A DNA stretch of 64,000 bases from contig BDDD01005821.1 of the NCBI GenBank assembly GCA_001972305.1, positions 1 to 64,000 on the forward strand. Reading direction: 5' to 3'. The notes beneath the pieces are model-generated. The model was not told the origin of the DNA. It made no database searches and saw nothing but the letters and a program-made list of their open reading frames with translations. Origin of the DNA: Cephalotus follicularis. Its lineage: Eukaryota; Streptophyta; Magnoliopsida; Oxalidales; Cephalotaceae. This document shows, in pieces, positions 12,300 to 23,547 of this stretch. Position numbers and translations under genes: made by a program. The stretch's first letter is position 1; each line of letters begins with the position of its first letter.

Positions 12300-12426
12300 C
12301 AGTCGACTGTATTTACTTGGCAGTCGACTGTCCACTCCATGAATCAACCAGTCAATTGTTCCCCTATGACAGTCGGCTGTCCTTCTATAACCAAGCAGTC
12401 GACTATTAGTCTATGACAGTCAGTTG
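12300..12426. repeat. Second palindrome cluster in the same LTR
   Basis: Units start at 12300, 12321, 12349, 12370, 12396 and 12417. Gaps are 21, 28, 21, 26 and 21 bp. The first two are exact CAGTCGACTG; the others are diverged. The cluster lies about 150-275 bp inside the transcript-upstream end of the LTR on the minus strand, so it falls in the probable U3 region. Confidence 0.88.
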
Positions 12427-12575
12427 ATTGAGGCTGGTTTTAGTTACTTAAGCTTATTCCCAAAATTAAAACCATAATCACCATTCATATAACAATTGGA
12501 CATAAAAATTCAGGGTAAGCATATATTATTCTTCAAGAGTACAATATACACGAATTAAAATTTGCGGTTATTACA

Positions 12576-12590
12576 TTCCCCCCTCCTTAA
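12576..12590 (-). promoter_or_regulatory. Polypurine tract
   Basis: The minus strand reads TTAAGGAGGGGGGAA directly before the LTR start TGTAATAACC. This is the expected plus-strand DNA priming site and fixes the 3' LTR boundary at 12575. Confidence 0.9.
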
Positions 12591-12616
12591 AGAAAATTCG
12601 ACCCCGAATTTAGGCT

Positions 12617-14247
12617 TTACATTACGAACAAGTGAGGAAATGTTTCCATCATTTCGTCCTCACGCTCCCACGTGGCTTTCTAAGCTCCGTGAAAACGCCA
12701 CAGTACTTTTACCATAGGAATAGTCTTATTCCTCAGCACTTTCTCCATTCGATCCACAATCCTCGTTGGCCTCTCTTCATAAGACAATTTGTTACTGATG
12801 AATCTAGGGTCGTAGCTCAATATGTGAGATGGGTTGGGTACGTATTTCCATAATATGGAAACATGAAATACGTTGTGCACACTCGACAAAATGGGCGGTA
12901 GTGCAATCTGATATGCAACATCCCCCACTCTCCCCAGTATCTCATAAGGTCCAATATGCCTTGGAGCCAACTTCCCCTTTAGGCCAAAATGGTGTATCCC
13001 TTTCGAAGGCGAGATCTTCAGGAAAACATGATCCCCTTTCTCGAACTATAGCTTCCTCCTCTTGATATCGGCAAAACTTTTCTGCCGGCTTTGAGCAGCT
13101 AGTAGTCTCTTCGTGATTATTTCCACTTTATCAGTGGTCTCTTGTACCATGTCCGGTCCCAGCACTTGTCCCTCACCAACTTCCTCCCAGCAAATAGGTG
13201 ATATGCACTTTCTCCCATACAAGGCTTCATAGGGAGCCATTCCAATGCTGGTGTGATAGTTGTTGTTGTAAGAGAAATCAATCAGTGATAGATGATCCTC
13301 CCAACTCCCAGAAAAGTCATTCATACAAGCCCACAGCATATCCTCTAGAGTCTGAATGGTACGCTCGGACTGTCTGTCGGTGTGTGGGTGGAATGCAGTA
13401 CTGAAGTTCAAGGTTGTTCCCATTGCTGCTTGGAACTTCTTCAAGAACCTTGAAGTGAATCTAGAATCTCGGTCACAAACTATACTGACCGGCACTCCAT
13501 GCAATCTCACTATCTCCCGGATATACAATCGAGCCAGCTTTTCGATAGAATACGTCATGTTCATTGGAAGAAAGTGAGAAGACTTAGTTAGTCTGTCCAC
13601 TACAACCCACACTGCTTCATGCTGATTCCGTGACGTCGGTAATCCCGATACAAAGTCCATGGTCACATGCTCCCATTTCCACTCAACCACTAGTAGCGAT
13701 TGTAGCAGTCCCGCAGGTTTCTGATGTTCAGCCTTCACTCTCTGACAGGTCAAACATCTTGCTACATACTCAGCAATCTCACTTTCATACCACTCCACCA
13801 GTAGTTCATTTTCAGGTCATGCCACATCTTGGAACTTCCCGGGTGAACACTATATTTTGACTTAAGGGCTTGCTGCAATAGCTCAACCCTGATGCTCTCA
13901 TCGTCCGGTACACATATCCTTCCTCGGAACCTCAATATTCCATCAGTATGGATGGAGAATTCAGAATCAGTGTCTAGGTTATCAAGAATACTCCATAACT
14001 CAGTGTCACTGTACTGTGCAGTCAGAATACGCTCTAGGAGTTCCGGTTGTGCTCTCAGATTTGCCACAATAACTCCATGGGAAATCATGAACGGATCCCA
14101 TCTCTGAAATTCCTCCAATAGCTTCCACTGTGACACCATTGCTCCAGCAATCATTCCCTTGCGACTCAGCACATCCACCACTACATTCGCCTTTCCTGGG
14201 TGGTATTGAATGTTGCAGTTATAATCATTAAAGAACTCCACCCATCC
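12617..14247 (-). pseudogene. pol: Integrase with chromodomain (second chromovirus)
   Basis: The RNase H tail (YHPGKANVVVDVLSRK) leads into a zinc-binding region with HPGSSKMWHDLK at 13762-14241. A frame break near 13798 is followed by a long open stretch (13046-13798) holding the catalytic core: D in MDFVSG, D in CDRDSRF and E in HPHTDRQSERTI. A stop at 13046 and a frame change separate it from the C-terminal part. That part reads GPYEILGRVGDVAYQIALPP, VHNVFHVSIL and then a chromodomain-like IVDRMEKVLRNK...VKVLW ending WEREDEMMETFPHLF at 12617. One TAG interrupts the chromodomain. The DDE residues are intact although the frame is not. Confidence 0.92.
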
Positions 14248-15063
14248 TCTCTATCTCATGTTGAGCTCCTTCTGGGAAAACAAATACTTTAAACTTTTTT
14301 GGTCAGTGAAGATCTCAAATTGAGCACCATAGAGGTAGTGCCTCCATTTCTGCAAAGAGAATACTATGCCTGCCAACTCAAGATCGTGTACGGGATAATT
14401 TTCTTCGTACGGCTTTAACTTTCTCAATGCGTATGCAATAACCCTACCATATTGCATAAGAACGCATCCCAATCCCTTCCCAGAAGCATCAGTATAGACA
14501 GTAAAACCCTCATTACCCTCCGGTAACGCCAACACTGGAGCCGAAATCAACCGACTCTTCAACTCTTGGAAACTTGCCTCACAAGATTCATCCAATACAA
14601 AACTTGAATTCTTCTGAGTCAGTCATGCCAATGGGGTAGCAAGCTTCGAAAACCCTTGGTGAACCTTCAGTAGTAGATAGCCAATCCTAAGAAGCTACGA
14701 ACCTCAGTAACGCTCCTCGGTTGGGGCCAATCAACAATACTCTCTATCTTCGAAGGATCCACCGACAATCCTTCGCTCGACACTATGTGACCTAGGAAGG
14801 TCACATGATCCAGCCAAAACTCGCACTTGCTGAATTTGGCGAATAGCTATTCCTTCCGCAATGTCTGCAATACAATCCTCAAATGTTACATGTGTTCCTC
14901 AATGCTTTTTGAATAAATCAGGATATCGTCTAAGAATATAACAACAAACAGGTCAAGATAGGGCTAGAACACTCTGTTCATCAAACACATAAAGGCTACA
15001 GGAGCATTTGTCAAACCAAACGGCAGTATCAGGAATTTGTAATGCCCATATCTGGTTCGAAAT
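14248..15063 (-). pseudogene. pol: RT C-terminal part and RNase H (second chromovirus)
   Basis: RT begins abruptly at [19 protein letters not shown] beside the N at 15064, continues through [14 protein letters not shown] and the catalytic box FLDDILIYS near 14910-14930, then the thumb. The RNase H domain (14251-14595) shows [18 protein letters not shown], the [14 protein letters not shown] tract and [10 protein letters not shown]. Several stops lie in the RT thumb and one at 14250. The N-terminal fingers of RT are absent because of the join at 15064. Confidence 0.9.
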
Positions 15064-15064
15064 N
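15064..15064. other. Single undetermined base at a deletion join
   Basis: The base is N. On the minus strand, the text upstream of it ends in the protease-RT linker DFPDVFPDDLTS, and the text downstream begins within the RT palm. About 130 codons usual between these points are missing. A one-base N is often written by scaffolding programs where two contigs were joined with an estimated negative gap. Confidence 0.95.
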
Positions 15065-15700
15065 AATGAAGTAAGATCATCCGGAAACACGTCAGGAAAA
15101 TCACATACAATAGGAACTTGCTCAATACTTGGCGTACCTTTCGTATGATCAATCACATATGCCAAATAGCCTTCACATCCTTGCTTGAGATACTTCTGTG
15201 CTCGAGTATACGAAATGATCGAAGCAGAAACATTCTTCTCACCGATAAACTTGCACTCAGTCCCATCTTGAAGATAAAAGGTCATCATCTTGTTATAGCA
15301 ATCAACACAAGCATGATGAGCATACAGCCAGTCCATCTCCAAGATTACATCGAAATCCCGGATAGGTAACACTATCAAGTCAGCATATAACTGAATCCCA
15401 GCTACCGTAATTTCACAATTTTTCATTATAGTGTCTGACAAAAGACAAGTACCAGCTGGAGTACTCACCTCCAATACATAAGGTAAACTAGAAGTCACGC
15501 CATGCAAGTTACAAGCAAAATCAGATGCAATGAATGAATGTGTCGCACCAGGATCAATCAACACATGATCTAGTATGCTAGATATAAAAATGGTACCTCC
15601 CACAACAGTAGTAGATTCAGGCACATCATCTCTAGATAAGGTGTAGACCCTACCTTTCACAATCCCTTTCCCGGTATCCTTCCGCGGTTGAGCAGTCGCA
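15065..15700 (-). pseudogene. pol: Aspartic protease (second chromovirus)
   Basis: The active-site region reads LIDPGATHSFIASDFA, so the usual D-S-G or D-T-G is D-P-G here. The later segment DFDVILEMDWLYAHHACVDC matches the conserved flap-to-end tract of Tekay-type proteases, with E in place of the usual G of ILGMDWL. The reading is open and continuous with the gag tail. It continues into the linker to RT before the N at 15064. Confidence 0.85.
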
Positions 15701-16850
15701 ACACTACCACTAGCACCAGCGCTTCCCTGTTGGCCGCGTGCTTGATCCCTAATCATTGGGCAACCATTCAGCATATGTTCTTGTGAACCACACCTCAAGC
15801 ATTTCCCCATCTTTTTCCAGCACTCAGTCTCATCATGGTTCTGGTGACCACAAAAAATACATCCACTCGAATTCTGTTGACTGTTTCGATTAGGAGTCCT
15901 TGATCGTGAATTGCGTCGAGAACTTCCTTGACCCCGATTTCCAGACTTTGAAGACTTAGCAGGATTATTACTTCCTTGCCCCTGTGATTGTGCAGGTCTC
16001 GATTGATTAGTACGAGACCGCTCCACTCTCCTTTCATTAGTGTCAACCTCCAGAATCATTGCCCTCTCAGCAATATCTACAAAAGAAGTTAGCTGCAACA
16101 TTAACAGTTTAGATCTGATGTTAGGTCAAAGGCCTTTTAGGAACCTTCTAATCTTCCTCGATTCACCTTCCACAAGATAAGGTGTATGCCTTGCAAACTA
16201 CACAAACCTAGTCTGGAACTGAGCTACCGTCATATCCCCTTGACGTAACTCCATTAGCTCGGTCTCCCTACAGTCACGTTCCATCTGTGGAACATAAGCT
16301 GCAAGGAACTCAGACTGAAATCTATCCCAAGTCCTGTTAAGTCCTCGAGATTACCATTTTGCTTCAGTCATCTCCCAACAATAGGTGGCCTCACCCCATA
16401 AGCGGTAAATAGAAAAGTTGAGTTTCTGTTCATCAGTACACTGCAAGGCAGAAAATATTTTCTCCAGGTCTCTTATCCACTACTCAGCCACAGTAGCATT
16501 CAGCTCACCATTGAATGTCGGAGGATTCTGTCTCATGAACCGTTCCAAATCTCTGTCAAATCCACCAGGATGACAAGCTTCGAGAGCATGCTGATAGGCT
16601 CGGTTAACCTCTTACATCTACCGAATTTGCTCCATGTTTGCCGCATTGGCTTGCATCTACTGCTGGAAGAGGTCAACCATGCGGTCAAAATTACTCCTCT
16701 TTTCCTGCATTGGAGGAATGTTGACTCCTTCATTCACCGGAGGATCATTTCAATGTACTGGCGGAACATTGATTCCTTCGTCAGCTCTACGCCTTCCCTT
16801 TCTACCTCTTCGTAGGTCCATTCGGTTTCCTATATGGAATGATATAATCA
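15701..16850 (-). pseudogene. gag: Gag with zinc knuckle (second chromovirus)
   Basis: The nucleocapsid carries two cysteine clusters, CIFCGHQNHDETEC and CLRCGSQEHMLNGC, in the open segment 14953-16101, after a basic, serine- and asparagine-rich stretch. The capsid part continues to about 16840 with the tracts NPPTFNG, W*IRDLEKIF and RQGDMTVAQFQTRFV, broken by several stops. The product would form the retrotransposon particle. The start is not certain because stops lie throughout the first half. Confidence 0.85.
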
Positions 16851-16911
16851 TTAGGAAACAATTCACTTAATTACCCAGAAACTTATCCAACGATAGCTTA
16901 TTTAAAAATAA

Positions 16912-16923
16912 GCTCTGATACCA
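16912..16923 (-). promoter_or_regulatory. Primer-binding site, initiator tRNA-Met
   Basis: The minus strand reads TGGTATCAGAGC, a perfect 12-base match to the initiator tRNA-Met complement. It lies three bases inside the LTR end at 16927. Confidence 0.95.
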
Positions 16924-16926
16924 TGC

Positions 16927-18649
16927 TGTCACACCCCGTTTTCTGTTAGACAAGCATATATGGTGATATCAGATATATAATAAACCAGCATTCATAATAA
17001 CCAACATTCATAAAATAAGCGGAAGCATTCCCTTGCTAGATAATACAAATATCCACACGCAGCCCATACTATGTGCTTATACAATGCCAACAAAATTATT
17101 CTTTTACATATTGAAAATGTAAAGATAACAACAACGGAGTATGATCGTTCAATACTAACAAAACATAAAATAACAACCTTAACAAAAATAGAAGCTCTCC
17201 AATAAAGCTTCAGCAACACTTCTTGAATGCCTTCACTTAATCTAAAATTGTAGGGGGTTAGCCGATGTCCTCACTTGGCTAAGTAGGAAATAATGCATGA
17301 TAAAGAATATATAAATGTAACATGCATGGAAGTTATCTAAAATAACATATATATAAGTATTTCAATATATATAAGCAATCATGCCAAGTGGCCATAGACA
17401 ATACAATTCAGGAATACCGTACAAGGGTAAAATCAATCAATACAGTGGTTTGGGCGTCACATGTCGCTAATTCCTAGCACCAACTGCGTACCACCTAACT
17501 ATCACCCTACACTCTGAAGATGATAGATCAGGTCAACTCTGCCGGCATTTAGCGGACAGGTAACAATCAGGATCTGTAGCGCAGATAAGTGTGGGCTACC
17601 CTAGTCATTCTTGCACAACACTCACAATGAATGCATAAGTTGTTTACTTTCTGTAATATAACTACCTAAGGCCAGGATTGACTGTTACAATCATCCCATG
17701 TGGAGGCCAAGGTAGTATAAGACAATTTTAAAGCCTAACAGCAGCAAATTTTATTAATCTGTCACTTAACAGTAGGCTGTTCATAAGAATAGCCGGCTGT
17801 TTTCATTAGGCAGTCGACTGTTTGTCCTTAACAGTCGACTGTTTACATTGAGCAGTCGACTGTTGGGATTAAACAGTCGACTGTTCTTACCCAGAAACGC
17901 CAGGCAGCAGTTTCATAAAACAGAGTATGCATGTTCACAATAAAAATTTCAACCAATCAGTAACATGCAATCATACAGAAATCATCCAGGCATGATATAC
18001 ATATAATATCATCTAAAACATGTCAATACCCCTACCTCAATCGCTATCCCAAAAACAAATTGGATTGATTCTTCTCTTTGTGTTCAAAACTCTTTACAAC
18101 ACTTAACTCCAATTTCAAGCAATTTAATCTACTTGCATGTAAATAGTAGGTGTAAACATTAAAATCAGCACGTGTATGTGGTGTTTAATCATGACAACAA
18201 CAACTGAGGTCGAATTAGTAGCTTACCAAAGGAATTCTAAGCTCTAACTCACTTGAACACTTCAACCTCAACATGCAACTTCCAGAAATCTAATCCAAAA
18301 GCTGGATGTTAGCAGCAAATACATACATGCATTAATACATACTTAGAACTTGCATATCCAAACACCAGTAACATAATTCGAGCTAGAATCTAACCAGTTG
18401 ATTTGAGCTCCAAGTTCCACTTTTAACTCCCTGCCTCAACTTGCACAACTACTGCTAAAAAAGTTTCCTTCTCTCTCAAGTGTTTCCAACACTCCTTTCC
18501 ATCCCTCAGTAGATGATATAGAGGTTTTAAAACCTTAGAACTCATCATATTCCATTAATTCAGCCTTCTCCCTTCTCTCTCTCTCTCACATGCACATTTC
18601 CTTCTCTTTTCTTTTCCCACTTCTATTTTGCAGGTTGCAGGTCTGCAAG
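16927..18649 (-). repeat. 5' LTR of the second chromovirus, truncated
   Basis: It starts tgtcacacccc at 16927 and follows the other LTR closely, with an internal deletion near 17596 relative to it (the stretch matching 10728-11170 is missing). It stops at 18649 where TGTAATACCCC of another LTR begins; the last ~415 bp of the partner LTR are not found afterwards. The palindrome array lies at 17770-17883, with the same spacing as at 11348. Confidence 0.9.
17770..17883. repeat. Palindrome array, 5' LTR copy
   Basis: Units start at 17770, 17790, 17811, 17832, 17853 and 17874. The last four are exact CAGTCGACTG. The partner LTR has diverged variants at two of these four, so this copy is closer to the consensus. 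Confidence 0.92.
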
Positions 18650-20553
18650 TGTAATACCCCAATTTTCGAGTGCAAAATTTCGGATTTTTATTTGATTTAG
18701 CTTTGTTATATTATGTTGGCATAATGTGATCCTTGGGCTGTATAATTTTAACCTAGGGCTTTTCATATTTATTAGAATATGATTGTTGGAAAAACAAAAG
18801 TTTATCGTTTTGTTATTTTGTTGGCCTATTTTAAATTACGGACTATATGATATTATAATTTTGGGCTTTTATGTTTTAGGCTTAAAGACGTTAATTTTGG
18901 GCTATTGAATATTGGTTGGACTATGTATATAAATAAGTAAAATTACTAGAGAGAGAAATCAACTCAATTTGATTTCGGGATAGCATTTGAGGTAGGGGTT
19001 TTGACATGTTTTAGAAGATATGATATGTATAGCATGCCTGGATAATTTCTCTGTGACTGCATGTTATTATTTTGGTTTGAATTGGAAGTTGTACATGCAT
19101 ACTCTGCTTTGATTAAGTTGTTGCCTTACATTTATGGAAAAAAACAGTCGACTGTTTAACGTAACAGTCGACTGCTCAATGTAAACAGCCGATTGTTAAG
19201 GACAAACAGCCGACTGCTTAATGAAAATAGCCGGCTATTCTTATGAACAGCCGACTGTTAAGTGACAAATTACTGATATTAGCTGCTGTTAGGCTTTAAA
19301 TTGTATGCAATTACCCTGGCCTCCACATGGGATGATTGTAACAGTCAATCCTGACCTTATGTAGTTACATTATAGAAAGTAAAAGACTTATGCACTCGTT
19401 GCGAGAGTTGTGCAAGAATGATTAGGGTATACTAACATCTTGGTTGAACTCTTGAATTGTGATTGTTCCGCTACTGTCTAATGGTGCTGCTATAGATACT
19501 GTATAGCTATTAAGTGTTCATAAATACTATTGTTACACTTAATATTAATGATTGAACCAACTAGATCTATAAGCACAAATATGGATTTTCTTCTTACTGT
19601 TTTCAAAATGAAAACTTATTGTCAAATGATTTACTGATTTTCCTCCATTGAGAGGCACAACTACTGTATTGAATACCGTTTCCTCCAACGAAAGGTACGG
19701 TTACTGAACTGTTAAATGTTTCTAAAAGAAAACAACTATTATAATGCATATTATAGATATATATAATATTGCTATTGAATTGATTGAATTTTTTGTCTAT
19801 GTTATTGCCGTTAGTCGAGTGATAGGAAACATCACTGGCTACGGGGTGGTCCTATGTACCAGGAGTTGGCTAGAGCTTCCACCACACTTATCTGCAATGC
19901 AGGTACTGATTGTTACCTGCCCGCTAAATGCTGGCAGAATTGTTACATGATCTATCATCTTTGGAGTGCAGGGTGATAGTTCGGTGGTGCGCAGTTGGTG
20001 CTAGGAGTTAGTGACATGTGACACCCAAACCACTGTATTGATTGATTTTACCCTTGTGCAGTATTTCTGAATTGTATTGTCTATGGCCACTTGGCATGAT
20101 TGCTCATAAATATTGGAATACTTATTTACATATGTTATTCAAAATAACCGTCAAACATGTTTACATTTATATATTCTTCCTCATGCATTATTCCTACTTA
20201 GCCAAGTGAGGACAAAGGCTAACCCCCTATAATTTCAGATTGACGAAGGTGTTGGTCAAGTGCTGCTGAAGCTTTATTGAAGAGCTTCAATCTTGTTTAA
20301 GGTTGTTATTTACTATGTCTTGTATTGAAATGAACGATCATACTCCGTTGTTGTTTTTACTTTTCCAATATGTAAAAGAATAATTGTCGGTATTGTATAA
20401 GCACGTAGTATGGGCTGCGTGAGGATAATTTTTATGATCCGGCAATGAAATGCTTCCGCTTATGTTAATGAATGTTGATTAATGTTGAATGCTGGATTAT
20501 TGTTATAACTGATATCTCCATATATGTTGTCTTGTGAAAAACGGGGTGTGACA
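18650..20553 (+). repeat. Solo-like LTR in plus orientation (1904 bp)
   Basis: It begins TGTAATACCCC and ends GGGTGTGACA, a full TG...CA LTR on the plus strand with no adjoining PBS or PPT. The first ~300 bases resemble the LTR fragment at 20554-21066 read in reverse. The remainder resembles the reverse complement of the second chromovirus LTR, including a palindrome array (19145-19257). No matching 5-bp target duplication is visible (GCAAG left, GGTGG right), so a simple solo-LTR origin is not proven. Confidence 0.78.
19145..19257. repeat. Palindrome array in the solo-like LTR
   Basis: Units start at 19145, 19165, 19186, 19207, 19228 and 19248. The order of variants is the mirror of the array at 17770, as expected for an LTR in the opposite orientation. 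Confidence 0.9.
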
Positions 20554-21066
20554 GGTGGTGACGGCACAAAAATAAAGAACAAAGGCATACAAAAACATAC
20601 TAGGGGAGATCAAAATCTGTTTTGATAAGGAAAAGAGTCCAAAATCTAATAGAATTGGGAAAGAGGCACCAAAATTCGGGATTGAGGGAGAGAATTGAGA
20701 GGAAGAAATTGGTTTTGTGAGAGAGAGGGGAGAGACGTACGGGAGAGGGAGAAGAGAAATAGGAAAATAAATTTTTTATACCATAATAAAAAGGATATTG
20801 TTTTCTAATTAAAACAATTTGACTATAATACATTATTTTATTTCCAAATAAAACTCTTTTTACCATATTCTTATTTAAAACTAATTTAAAATACAAAACA
20901 AATAAATTTTACTTTTCCCTTAATCATTATTCCAACATTTATCAAAAGCCCGAAGGTGGCATCATTTAGCCCAAGACATACAAGCCCAAAACAATATAGA
21001 CCAACATAAAATAACACACTAAAATAAAAATCCAAAAATATGCACACGAACAAACGGGGTATTACA
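20554..21066 (-). repeat. LTR fragment of a gag-only gypsy derivative
   Basis: It ends in plus sense with cggggtattaca at 21066; on the minus strand this is an LTR start TGTAATACCCCG. A polypurine tract (about 21071-21081, minus TTAAGGGGGGA) follows. The left side at 20554 touches the preceding LTR with no visible LTR terminus, so it is truncated. Confidence 0.75.
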
Positions 21067-22132
21067 TCCTTCCCCCCTTAAAAAGATTTCATCCTGAAAT
21101 TTTAACATATACCAATCCCAAACAAATAACAGAAAAGGCACTCCAAGATGCATAACAAAAGATTCAGTTACGACAGAATAAGTTGTCATATCAACAAAAC
21201 AAATATCCTTACGTTACTAATCAACAATAATAACCGAAACAATACCTAGGGCGTTCGCACCCTGATGCGTTGTCATGGCGAAGACTCTACCTCCCACGTT
21301 GCCCTGTCCCGCATCACTGCCATCTCCTCCTTTATTCCTTGTACGAGGATTTGGACAATTCTTAAAGAGTTGACCCATTTGTCCACAAGCAAAACACGCC
21401 CCGGTGGCCTTGTAACATGTCCCAATCGGAAGTCCCCTCGCACATGGATCACACAAAGTAAGCTGAACATTGGGGTTACCCCCATCCTTATTCTGATTAT
21501 GATCCTTTTTATGTTGTTTACCATCACCTTGTTGCCCAGAATCCTGTCCTCGGGAATCACTCCTATTCCGCTTTCTTTCTCCTTCTTACAGAGCTGCCTG
21601 AAAGTCCAACCTCTCCAATTCAATATTCTTCGCAGCATTTGCTACTTCCACCAAGTCAGCGAATCTGGAATTTATCAGTTTCCCTCTAAGCTGGTACTGC
21701 AGTTTGCATTTGAAATTCTCAGCTTGCTCAAATGCCGACCTTGCCACGGATCCAGTAAAACCCGCTAACTTGGTGAACCGGGCCAAAAACTCGGTGACCG
21801 ATTCACCATCCCTTTGCCTTGTGTTCAGAAATTCCCTTGCGTAAGCCTCCTTGTCAGTAGGAGGGAAATACTGCTGATAGAAAACTTTACAGAACTCAAA
21901 CCATGTAAAGGCGTCAATATAGCCTCCTCCCTTAGCCAACATCAAAGTTTGCCACCACTTTTGAGCATCTCCTTCCAACTTGTATGCTGCCAGCCTTACC
22001 TTATGTTCGTCATCAAATCCCAACACATTAAAGATTTTCTCCATGTGCGTAATCCAATGCTCAGCCTCTACAGGTGTCGGGGTTGAACTAAAAGACTACG
22101 GCCTCTACTTTTTGAACCGCTCAAGCAAGACA
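21067..22132 (-). pseudogene. gag: Gag of a gypsy derivative that lacks pol
   Basis: The capsid domain is open at 21586-22044: it contains EGDAQKWWQTL, FCKVFYQQYFPPTDKEAYAREF and GESVTEFLARFTKLAGF. The frame shifts near 21590, and the knuckle CFACGQMGQLFKNC is read at 21217-21456. Only about 150 bases lie between the gag tail and the polypurine tract, so protease, RT, RNase H and integrase are absent. Either an internal deletion or a non-autonomous gag-only form would explain this. Upstream the gag is cut at 22132 by the next block. Confidence 0.82.
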
Positions 22133-23547
22133 TGTAACGTCCAAAATTTTATAAATCATTATTTTAATATTGGCACAGTGTATGGTCGTATTGAGCAGAT
22201 GGAGCCCGAATTAATAAAAACCATCGCGTATTAGAGCCGTAAATCATAAGACCCAAAATGACTAATAAAGCCCATTTTTAATGCGCGACAATAAGGCCAT
22301 ATGTTCGAATTTTTATTACGAGTATTTTGGTACCCATTCATATAATTAATATCACAAATTATGGATTAAACGAGACCCATGCCTTGGAGTTTTAGCCAGT
22401 AAATACCAAAGAGGAAGCAAAATTATAGAAGAGAGAGGGGGAAACACACGGGCGCATAATGCACCCGTGTGAAGAAAGAAGGTATCGGGCGCACAAGGCG
22501 CCAGCACCATAAAGAAATAGCAGAGACATGAGAGGGAGAGAGAGAGCAGTGGGAGAGAAAGGGAGAGCTCGACGCCGGAGAGGATGACGACGCCGGACCA
22601 GGAGCTCACTGGTCAGAGCCTCCACTGCCGATGGTAAGCCTCCTTCCTTCTTCTCTTCTCTTTTCTTCTTTTTCTGCCCGTTTTCTTCTCCCTGACGCCG
22701 TCACTGTCGCGCATTGCCGAGCGTTCCACCGCCGATTAGAATCGCGGGAAGGTCCGGTCTTCACCTAGAAGGCCGGCTACACCTATTTCAGGGGCTGGTT
22801 TGGCACCATTTGACCGGAAACGGCCAGATTAGAACTTACGAGTTGACTCAGTGGAGCCAACTCGCTGCCGCCTTTCACCGCACTTTTAGCGCCGAGTCAC
22901 GGAGAGTTACGGCCACCAATGGACTGGTTGAAGGATTTTAAGGTCTGTTATGGCGTTTTTGAGTGTTGACTGAAACTGCTGAAGATCGATGAGTCGACTC
23001 AGTGAGTTGAGCCACTGCCGCCTTTGACCGCGCATTTAGCGCCGATTCTCGGCGAGCTAAAGGCAAGGATGTGTAGAGTTGGTGGTTGTGATGCGTTTTA
23101 TGGTGGTGGCCAGAGCTGTGGTTGACCGGCGAGTCAACTCAGTGAGTTGAACTCGCTGGCCGGCCGTGACAGCGCGTCTCACGGCGAGTCACGGTGAGCC
23201 TTCGATGGTTTTGAACATATCATCCAATGTGGAACCTGTGTTTGGGTTTCGCCGGAGCTAAATGAGTTGGTCGGGAACTGGCCGAAGCTCCGATGGCGGC
23301 TGTTCTTGGTTTCCGTGCGTAGAGTGCAACGGAAATGTGTTGTGCATGCAGGATGAAGGAAACGATCAAGGATAAACGAAACGTTCAAGGATAGAGGATT
23401 TTCGAGCTTTACAAGCTCAGTTGCTAAGAGGTAGGTTATACTATTGCTTGCATTACATTCATGCATTCTAAATAATTATATGGATTGATGTGTACGAATT
23501 GTACTTGTATGGATGCATGATTGTGTATATATATATATATATATATT
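22133..23547 (+). repeat. LTR-like block beginning TGTAACGTCC
   Basis: The start TGTAACGTCC interrupts the gag reading and looks like a gypsy LTR start. Inside there are GC-rich stretches with repeated GCCGCC/GAGTCA words but no long ORF or protein domain. No right terminus is visible; it runs into a (TA) tract at 23526-23547 that abuts pararetrovirus sequence. Assignment as an LTR is an inference from the left end only. Confidence 0.45.
23526..23547. repeat. (TA)11 microsatellite
   Basis: An uninterrupted TA run lies exactly at the border between the LTR-like block and the pararetrovirus sequence. Confidence 0.9.

Larger units (their letters stand above)
10063..12575 (-). repeat. 3' LTR of the second chromovirus (2513 bp)
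   Basis: The plus strand runs from tgtcacaccc at 10063 to ggttattaca at 12575, the inverse of a TG...CA LTR. The polypurine tract immediately follows. It carries two clusters of the 10-bp palindrome family (11348-11461 and 12300-12426). The start end matches 16927 onward base for base over long runs. There are several indels relative to the other LTR, so the pair is old. Confidence 0.92.
10063..18649 (-). mobile_element. Ty3/gypsy chromovirus with two LTRs, degenerate
   Basis: It reads right to left: 5' LTR (16927-18649, truncated), PBS (16912-16923), gag, protease, partial RT, RNase H, integrase with chromodomain, polypurine tract (12576-12590) and complete 3' LTR (10063-12575). On the minus strand the LTR starts TGTAATAACC and ends GGGTGTGACA. 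Both LTRs share long stretches, including the palindrome array. The integrase C-terminus with a chromodomain-type module marks a chromovirus, Tekay-like by eye. About 130 RT codons are missing at a join marked by an N (15064). No target-site duplication can be read because the 5' LTR is cut. Confidence 0.92.

Noticed and set aside
12100..12416. Three overlapping plus-strand ORFs of 69-92 codons
   Set aside because: They lie in LTR noncoding sequence with the palindrome cluster. No protein similarity is recognisable.
11348..12426. CRISPR-like array
   Set aside because: The repeat is only 10 bp, spacers are 11 bp, it lies in plant LTRs and there are no cas genes.
16912..16923. tRNA-Met gene
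   Set aside because: Only the 12-base primer-binding complement is present, not a cloverleaf. The same holds for 4565 and 59379.
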